This document shows positions 58,913-64,000 of a stretch of 64,000 nucleotides of DNA, in pieces (position 1 is the first letter of the stretch; each line of letters opens with the position of its first letter). The DNA comes from Collinsella sp. (GTDB taxonomy: Bacteria > Actinomycetota > Coriobacteriia > Coriobacteriales > Coriobacteriaceae): NCBI GenBank assembly GCA_019414205.1, contig DXML01000011.1:62001-126000 (forward strand). The letters run 5' to 3'. Under the pieces are notes generated by a model. That model was not told the origin of the DNA, did no database searches, and saw nothing but the letters and a program-made list of their open reading frames with translations. Made by a program: the position numbers and the translations under genes.

Positions 58913-59470
58913 TTAGCGGCCCAACATCCTAAAGAAACGCTCCTCGAGCGCGGGATCGGTCTCAAAGACGCCGCGGCGAGCGAGCGTCACGGTCTTGGTG
59001 CCGGGCTTTTGCACGCCACGCATCGTCATGCACATATGCTCGGCCTCCATCAACACAATCGCTCCCTGGGGAGCGAGATAGTCCATGAGGGCATCGGCAA
59101 CCTGTGCACACAGTTGCTCCTGCAGCTGCAGACGGCGCGCATAAACCTCAACCGTGCGGGCGAGCTTGGAAAGCCCAGCCACCCGACCGTTAGGGATATA
59201 ACCAATGGCGGCCTTGCCATAAAACGGTAGCAGATGATGTTCACACAGCGAATAGAACGTGATGTCGCGCTCGATAACCAAATCATTCGAAGCGACGGCA
59301 AAGGTTTTGGACAGGTGCTCCTCGGCACTCTGGCCCATGCCGCCGGCGATCTCACCATACATACGGGCAACGCGCGCCGGGGTCTCCAACAGGCCCTCAC
59401 GAGTTGGGTCCTCGCCTATGCCCTCAAGCAACAGCTTAATGGCGGCCTCGACTTTTTCCTGATCGACCAT
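58913..59470 (-). CDS. folE: GTP cyclohydrolase I
   Basis: A 185-aa enzyme that converts GTP to dihydroneopterin triphosphate, the first step of folate synthesis. GEDPTREGLLETPARVARMY, ITFYSLCEHHLLPFYGKAAI (zinc Cys and His), RVAGLSKLARTVEVYARRLQ, and the late EAEHMCMTMRGVQKPG with the second Cys are all present. It starts the operon; the HD gene follows after a 2-bp gap. Confidence 0.96.
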   Translation of the reverse strand: MVDQEKVEAAIKLLLEGIGEDPTREGLLETPARVARMYGEIAGGMGQSAEEHLSKTFAVASNDLVIERDITFYSLCEHHLLPFYGKAAIGYIPNGRVAGLSKLARTVEVYARRLQLQEQLCAQVADALMDYLAPQGAIVLMEAEHMCMTMRGVQKPGTKTVTLARRGVFETDPALEERFFRMLGR

Positions 59471-59536
59471 CTGGGCCTCACTTTTCCGATTTCACGTTCG
59501 CGCTATGGTACCACGCCCTCCGGCATCGACCACAAG

Positions 59537-60118
59537 CTACATAGTATGGGTCGAATAGACCGGATCATCACGCCAAAGTTCAACCGCATCACAAAGCGCA
59601 ACGCCCTCGCGCTCAGCACGGGCGCGCGTAGCGTTCATATCGATCACGCGCTGGTTGCTCGAACCCCTAAAGCGCAGCGAGATATCGTACAGGTCCTGAA
59701 CAAACGGGCCGTCCACCAGCATGTCAAGGCAGGCAAGGATGCGGTCCGTCACCTCGGTATGATGACGACCACCCGGCATAAGCTCCTCGAGCACGTCACC
59801 GGTAAAGCACCAAATGGTCTTCCCCGACCCCACTGGATAGGCCGCGCGAACACGCTCGACAAACTCAACGAGCCCCGCCTGATTCTCGGGCTCCATGGGC
59901 TCGCCACCCAGAATCGTCAGACCATCGATAAAGGGATGATCGAGACTCTTGATAATCTTGTCCTCGACGGCACGATTGAACGGCTCACCCGCAGCAAAGT
60001 CCCACGCAACAGAGTTAAAGCAATTCTTGCACCCACGACGGCACCCGCTTACAAACAGAGAAGTACGAACGCCTTCTCCATCAGCAATGTCGAAATACTT
60101 AATGTTCGCGTAGTTCAT
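59537..60118 (-). CDS. nrdG: Anaerobic ribonucleotide reductase activating protein
   Basis: A 193-aa radical SAM activase that generates the glycyl radical on NrdD. MNYANIKYFDIADGEGVRTS opens the protein; the cluster motif is SGCRRGCKNCFN (C-x3-C-x2-C), followed by GLTILGGEPMEPEN for SAM binding. GGGAGAG lies six bases before the ATG at 60118. It is separated from nrdD by 426 bp containing two large palindromes. Confidence 0.93.
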   Translation of the reverse strand: MNYANIKYFDIADGEGVRTSLFVSGCRRGCKNCFNSVAWDFAAGEPFNRAVEDKIIKSLDHPFIDGLTILGGEPMEPENQAGLVEFVERVRAAYPVGSGKTIWCFTGDVLEELMPGGRHHTEVTDRILACLDMLVDGPFVQDLYDISLRFRGSSNQRVIDMNATRARAEREGVALCDAVELWRDDPVYSTHTM

Positions 60119-60133
60119 AGGTAACTCTCCCGG

Positions 60134-60217
60134 GAGGCCGGGACATATCATCCCGTCCTCAAACATTCTCGGCCTGCGGCCTGCGAAACTGCGGGCGGGA
60201 CGATATGTCCCGGCCTC
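60134..60217. repeat. Palindromic element 1 between nrdG and nrdD
   Basis: Two 25-bp arms (60134-60158 and 60193-60217), starting GAGGCCGGGACATAT, differ at two positions (both G-U compatible). The loop holds a short GGCCTGC repeat. It abuts the nrdG ribosome-binding site. Confidence 0.8.
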
Positions 60218-60395
60218 ATGCAAAGGGTAACTCAATGAACGAAGCGAACATCGAGCATAGGGTTCGAGGTCCAATAAAAACAATGCTGCAGCTCAACCGT
60301 TATCGCAAGCAGACCGTTGTCGCAGGTCAACTCATTTCCGCTAAGAACTTCGAGGAGTGAGCAGGCTGTGTGCTGCATCTCAGCTACGTCAGCTC

Positions 60396-60533
60396 GGCTG
60401 CCCCGTAGCGAGGGCCTGGACCTTTGCTCGATATGAGTTCCGCACGAACAGGAGGCGCCAGTGGCGCCTCCGTCGTGAGCCAGGACTGTCCGAAATAGCG
60501 AGTAAAGGTCCGGGGCCTCGCTACGGGGCGGCC
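60396..60533. repeat. Palindromic element 2 between nrdG and nrdD
   Basis: Outer arms of 35 bp (60396-60430 and 60499-60533) with few mismatches, and a perfect inner hairpin GGAGGCGCC-AGT-GGCGCCTCC (60451-60471). The whole folds as one ~138-nt hairpin. It starts 12 bp after the nrdD stop codon. Confidence 0.85.
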
Positions 60534-60544
60534 TGGGATGGTTA

Positions 60545-62767
60545 TTAGAGATGCAGCACGCGGTCGCGGATCTCCTCGGTTCGACCCTGGTTCCAGAACT
60601 GGGTACCGATGTAGCCGCACGTACGACGAGCGACGTTCATCTTCTCCTGGTCGCGGTTGCCGCAGCTGGGGCACTCCCACACCAGCTTGCCGTCATCCTC
60701 GACAATCTTGATCTCGCCATCGTAGCCGCACACCTGGCAGTAATCGCTCTTGGTGTTGAGCTCGGCGTACATGATGTTGTCGTAGATGTACTGCATCACG
60801 CGAATGACAGCCTTGAGGTTGTCCTGCATGTTGGGAACCTCAACGTAGGAGATAGCACCGCCCGGCGAAAGCTGCTGGAACATGCCTTCAAACTTAAGTT
60901 TGTCGAAGGCATCGATCTCCTCGGACACATGGACGTGATAGCTGTTAGTAATGTAGCCCTTGTCCGTCACGCCCGGGATAATGCCAAAACGACGCTGCAG
61001 GCACTTGGCGAACTTGTAGGTCGTCGACTCCAACGGCGTACCGTACAGCGAGAAATCGATATCACTTTCGGCCTTCCACTCCGCGCACCTGTCGTTCATG
61101 CGCTGCATGACGGCCATGGCGAACGGCGTGCCCTCCTTCTCGGTGTGGCTGTGACCCGTCATGTACTTGACGCACTCATACAGGCCGGCATAGCCCAGGC
61201 TGATGGTGGAATAGCCGCCCACGAGCAGCTTGTCGATCGTCTCGCCCTTCTTCAGACGCGCCAGGGCGCCGTACTGCCAAAGAATCGGCGCGGCATCCGA
61301 AAGCGTGCCCATCAGGCGCTCATGACGGCACAGCAGGGCACGATGGCACAGCTCAAGGCGCTCGTCGAAGATCTTCCAGAACTTATCCATGTCCTGATGC
61401 GAGCTCAGCGCGACATCGGGCAGGTTGATGGTCACAACACCCTGGTTAAAGCGACCGTAGTACTTAGGCTTGGTCGGGTCATAGTTCAGCGCGTTGGCGA
61501 CATTGTTAAAGCCGTTGCCCGAACGGTCGGGCGTCAGGAAACTGCGGCAACCCATGCAGGTGTAGCAATCGCCGTTGCCGGCAGTCTCGCCCTTAGACAG
61601 CTTAAGCTCGCGCATCTTCTTCTCGGAGATGTAGTCGGGCACCATGCGCTTGGCGGTGCACTTGGCGGCGAGCTTGGTCAGATAGAAGTACGGCGAATCC
61701 TCGCGAATGTTATCGTCCTCGAGCACGTAGATGAGCTTGGGGAATGCCGGGGTGATCCACACGCCGGCTTCGTTCTTAACGCCCTCATAGCGCTGACGAA
61801 GCGTCTCCTCCACAATCATGGCAAGGTCGTGCTTCTCCTGGGGCGTACGGGCCTCATTGAGATACATAAAGACCGTCACGAACGGCGCCTGGCCATTCGT
61901 GGTCATAAGGGTCACGACCTGATACTGAATAGTCTGGACGCCGCGACGGATCTCGTCACGCAGGCGGTCCTCAACAACCTCGCGGACCTTTTCGGGAGAT
62001 GCGGAAACGCCGAGCTCCTCGAGCTCGCGGGCGACCTCGCCGCGAATCTTCTGACGGCTCACCTCGACGAACGGGGCAAGATGGGTCAGCGAAATCGACT
62101 GGCCACCGTACTGGGAGGAAGCAACCTGGGCGATGATCTGCGTCGCGATGTTGCAAGCCGTCGAGAAGCTGTGCGGCTTCTCAATCAGCGTACCCGAGAT
62201 AACAGTACCGTTCTGGAGCATATCCTCCAGGTTCACCAGGTCGCAGTTATGCATGTGCTGGGCAAAGTAGTCCGAATCATGGAAGTGGATCAGGCCCTCA
62301 TTGTGAGCATCCACGATCTCCTGGGGCAGCAGCACACGCTGAGTCAGGTCCTTGGAAATCTCGCCGGCCATGTAGTCACGCTGAACGGAATTGACGGTCG
62401 GGTTCTTGTTGGAGTTCTCCTGCTTGACCTCTTCGTTGTTGCACTCGATGAGCGACAGAATCTTGTCGTCGGTCGTGTTCTTCTGGCGCTTCAGGCTCTG
62501 AACATAGCGATAGATGATGTAATGGCGAGCGACCTCGTAGCAGTCGAGACGCATGATCTCGTCCTCGACTAGATCCTGAATCTCCTCGACCGACACGGTG
62601 TGGCCCGCGTTCTCGCATGCCTCGGCGACGTTTTGTGCCGCGTAAACCACCTGGCGGTCGGTAAGACGAGAGCTCTCCTCGACCTCCAAGTTTGCGGCGC
62701 GGATGGCATTGACGATCTTATCGATGTCAAAGACAACCTCGGTGCCGCTGCGCTTGATGATCTTCAT
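60545..62767 (-). CDS. nrdD: Anaerobic ribonucleoside-triphosphate reductase
   Basis: A 740-aa class III ribonucleotide reductase that makes dNTPs without oxygen. The N-terminal ATP-cone is MKIIKRSGTEVVFDIDKIVN (about residues 1-95). The barrel follows, with DLVNLEDMLQNG and active-site Cys residues near DCYTCMGCRSFLTP. A zinc site CQVCGYDGE...WECPSCGNRD precedes the glycyl-radical loop RRTCGYIGTQFWNQGR. An NrdR box lies upstream. The ATG at 62767 with AGAGGCAAGAGG is taken as the start. Confidence 0.96.
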   Translation of the reverse strand: MKIIKRSGTEVVFDIDKIVNAIRAANLEVEESSRLTDRQVVYAAQNVAEACENAGHTVSVEEIQDLVEDEIMRLDCYEVARHYIIYRYVQSLKRQKNTTDDKILSLIECNNEEVKQENSNKNPTVNSVQRDYMAGEISKDLTQRVLLPQEIVDAHNEGLIHFHDSDYFAQHMHNCDLVNLEDMLQNGTVISGTLIEKPHSFSTACNIATQIIAQVASSQYGGQSISLTHLAPFVEVSRQKIRGEVARELEELGVSASPEKVREVVEDRLRDEIRRGVQTIQYQVVTLMTTNGQAPFVTVFMYLNEARTPQEKHDLAMIVEETLRQRYEGVKNEAGVWITPAFPKLIYVLEDDNIREDSPYFYLTKLAAKCTAKRMVPDYISEKKMRELKLSKGETAGNGDCYTCMGCRSFLTPDRSGNGFNNVANALNYDPTKPKYYGRFNQGVVTINLPDVALSSHQDMDKFWKIFDERLELCHRALLCRHERLMGTLSDAAPILWQYGALARLKKGETIDKLLVGGYSTISLGYAGLYECVKYMTGHSHTEKEGTPFAMAVMQRMNDRCAEWKAESDIDFSLYGTPLESTTYKFAKCLQRRFGIIPGVTDKGYITNSYHVHVSEEIDAFDKLKFEGMFQQLSPGGAISYVEVPNMQDNLKAVIRVMQYIYDNIMYAELNTKSDYCQVCGYDGEIKIVEDDGKLVWECPSCGNRDQEKMNVARRTCGYIGTQFWNQGRTEEIRDRVLHL

Positions 62768-63023
62768 CCTCTTGCCTCTTTCGCGTCGTAGTCTCATTGC
62801 GCTTCAGAGCCAAACGATGCCCGGCAGGGCTTGCCCCGTCTTGCGGCGCCGTCGCGCAATCTGTGTTCTCGATAAACCATAAGCCTCAATGCGGACACTC
62901 CCAGGAGCCGATCAAGCGGCTCAAGGACACGTTCAAAAGAGGCAGTTAAGGTCTTCGTTCTCTGTCCGCCATCTATCATACGACAAAGAGGCATCTATAT
63001 CCTGTATTCTTTTTTTAGGTCAA

Positions 63024-63039
63024 ACACAACATATAGTGT
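63024..63039. promoter_or_regulatory. NrdR box upstream of nrdD
   Basis: ACACAACATATAGTGT closely matches the NrdR consensus acaCwAtATaTwgtgt. It overlaps the -35 region of the likely nrdD promoter (TTGACC at 63017-63022 on the minus strand). A much weaker candidate second box lies one typical spacing away, near 62993. Confidence 0.75.
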
Positions 63040-63398
63040 TTCAGCAGGTCAAAGCAATTGGTCATTTTGCAGACGCATTAAAAATGAGGGGTTCGTGGCA
63101 AGTCGGTAAAACGTTACCAGCACGGCTACCTGCATGGCAGTTATAAAACCCCCTTAGTTAGGCCGCTGACAAATCCTACCAAAACCAAGCCGCTCACGCC
63201 AAAAGAATCCAAAAGATTATGCTTGACCAACATGTTGCGGTCGTGCCTTGCCGAGCCTCATGCAACCGCGGCACGAATCCTTGAAAGATATGTGTGTGCA
63301 AACGGAGAAGATGAGAGTTTCCTCGGATGACTGCTGAGAAGCATCCCGGAAGATCAAAAACTCGAAATTTGGTGACGTATTTGGCGACCAAAACAAAA
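63040..63398. other. Intergenic region, no feature seen
   Basis: About 360 bp between the nrdD control region and the tRNA terminator. Short open frames are present but without ribosome-binding site or codon bias. Confidence 0.5.
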
Positions 63399-63425
63399 CA
63401 GCTCAGGGGCTAAGCCTCTGAGCTG
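63391..63425 (-). terminator. Intrinsic terminator of the tRNA operon
   Basis: Twelve-base stem (63399-63410 with 63414-63425) on the minus strand, followed by UUUUGUUUU. It lies 9 bp beyond the encoded CCA of tRNA-Val. Confidence 0.9.
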
Positions 63426-63433
63426 CGAACATT

Positions 63434-63508
63434 TGGTGGGCGTTAGAAGATTTGAACTTCTGACCTCTTCCGTGTCAGGGAAGCGCTCTCCCCCTGAGCT
63501 AAACGCCC
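63434..63508 (-). tRNA. tRNA-Val (anticodon GAC)
   Basis: Full cloverleaf: acceptor GGGCGTT/AACGCCC, D-arm TAGCTCAGGGGGAGAGC, anticodon loop CTGACAC with GAC, T-arm AGTTCAAATCT, discriminator A and an encoded CCA. Confidence 0.95.
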
Positions 63509-63511
63509 AAA

Positions 63512-63587
63512 TGGAGCGGACAACGGGGCTCGAACCCGCGACCCCAACCTTGGCAAGGTTGTGCTCTACCAACTGAGCCATGTCCGC
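63512..63587 (-). tRNA. tRNA-Gly (anticodon GCC)
   Basis: Full cloverleaf: acceptor GCGGACA/TGTCCGC, D-arm GGCTCAGTTGGTAGAGC, anticodon loop TTGCCAA with GCC, T-arm GGGTTCGAGCCC, discriminator T and encoded CCA. Three bp upstream of tRNA-Val in one transcript. Confidence 0.96.
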
Positions 63588-63599
63588 TTACGAGGATTA

Positions 63600-63628
63600 A
63601 TCTTACGTGATGCCCGCATCCTATGCAA
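63600..63628 (-). promoter_or_regulatory. Promoter of the tRNA operon
   Basis: On the minus strand -35 TTGCAT (63623-63628) and -10 TAAGAT (63600-63605), spacer 17 bp, 12 bp before the mature tRNA-Gly 5' end. Confidence 0.75.
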
Positions 63629-63728
63629 GAACTTTTTTTGAAAAGTTTCGCGACGCCCTCGCGAGCCTCATGAAGGCATCAGACACCACGGAAGGCGCAG
63701 GCAAACGCAAACTCGCCGCAAGAGGCCC

Positions 63729-64000
63729 CTACAACTCAGCGAGCATGATCCAGGCAGAGCTGTCCTGCACGAGCCTGCCGTCTGCGAGCGGTGATGAGGT
63801 GAGCAGGACCCTGCCCGCCGGCAGCTCCACGGGCGCTGCACCGAAGTTCGTCACACACGCCCAGCCGTTGTCGCGGCGATAGGCGATGACGCCGCCCTCA
63901 GCGCCCTCGGCACCATCCGCAAGGCCGGTGCGCCCGTCAAGATCGAGCCACGCGAGATCGTTGGCGCACCCGCGCAGCTTGCGCCGCAGCCAGAGGGCGT
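63729..64000 (-). CDS. GH13-type alpha-glucosidase, C-terminal part only
   Basis: The last ~90 codons of a gene entering from the right. LAWLDLDGRTGLADGAEG, VIAYRRDNGWACVTNFG and ELPAGRVLLTSSPLADGRL fit the C-terminal beta-sandwich of oligo-1,6-glucosidase/alpha-glucosidase-type GH13 enzymes (family pattern: NFG...LP.G.VLL.S.PL..G.LP.D...WL). The catalytic barrel lies outside the window. The stop is TAG at 63729-63731. Confidence 0.7.
   Translation of the reverse strand, partial: ALWLRRKLRGCANDLAWLDLDGRTGLADGAEGAEGGVIAYRRDNGWACVTNFGAAPVELPAGRVLLTSSPLADGRLVQDSSAWIMLAEL

Noticed and set aside
60551..62572. Long open frame on the plus strand opposite nrdD (about 670 codons)
   Set aside because: Its translation is Leu/Val/Gly/His-rich without motifs and it lies antisense to a certain gene; high-GC codon bias leaves such frames open by chance. 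The same holds for plus-strand frames opposite nadE (2221-3927), pgi (32721-34472), the permease (39598-41400) and metY (48853-50214).
62991..63008. Second NrdR box at the usual spacing
   Set aside because: Only the central CTATAT-like part agrees; too many mismatches to list as a site.

Overview
The window looks like a chromosomal segment of a high-GC anaerobic actinobacterium of the Coriobacteriia, most likely Collinsella. This rests on gene content and style only: anaerobic ribonucleotide reductase with its activase, a short flavodoxin next to a DUF3793 protein, L-lactate dehydrogenase, an O-acetylhomoserine sulfhydrylase, GC-rich codon use, and many compact divergons with strong GGAGG ribosome-binding sites. 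No rRNA or CRISPR array is present. Two tRNA genes, Val(GAC) and Gly(GCC), lie near the right end. The ends cut an L-lactate dehydrogenase (left) and a GH13-type glycosidase (right).

Layout. 1-4000: ldh, an aminotransferase and glutamine-dependent NAD+ synthetase, all on the minus strand. 4066-8340: an AT-rich island unlike its surroundings. It holds a DUF2087 protein, an MFS exporter, a B12-dependent radical SAM enzyme interrupted by one in-frame TAA, and an unlisted 36-codon acidic peptide, and resembles a peptide-modification (RiPP) cassette. 8500-16000: two low-complexity proteins, the ABC-F protein EttA, an sdpR-sdpI pair, a 28-aa membrane peptide behind a LexA box, tcdA and tatD. 16032-27492: an eleven-gene minus-strand operon with fructoselysine (Amadori product) genes frlB, frlC and frlD, a GntR regulator, a YfcC-type transporter, a second PfkB kinase, two atypical amidohydrolases, YjbQ, BtpA and an FGGY kinase. 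27643-29209: two HAD phosphatases. 29699-32570: an unrecognised protein, a ClpP-like protease and a soluble VirD4/TraG-like ATPase in one operon, with no conjugation genes around.

32700-47200: pgi; a remnant-like Fe-ADH domain; an SOS-controlled Y-family polymerase plus YolD pair; a copper-site membrane protein; an iron-box DUF3793/flavodoxin operon; an amino-acid ABC transporter whose permease has an extra extracytoplasmic domain; endonuclease IV; an oxidoreductase bracketed by two copies of a palindromic repeat; an aldo/keto reductase with ferredoxin domain; and panE. 47200-64000: a secreted protein, metY behind a short uORF and divergent from a LysR gene, rnhA, a second Gfo/Idh/MocA protein, acylphosphatase, a Fur-family regulator, a UreE-like/SlyD pair, an M19 dipeptidase, a YgjP-like metalloprotease, folB-HD-folE, nrdG and nrdD (with an NrdR box), then the tRNAs.

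Two themes recur. First, long imperfect palindromes lie between genes (10972-11127, 34534-34595, 43285-43361, 44466-44542, 53836-53899, 60134-60217, 60396-60533). Second, intrinsic terminators sit directly on the ribosome-binding site of the next co-directional gene (1837-1866, 28322-28343, 46170-46194). All functional calls come from reading the sequence; no database search was possible.
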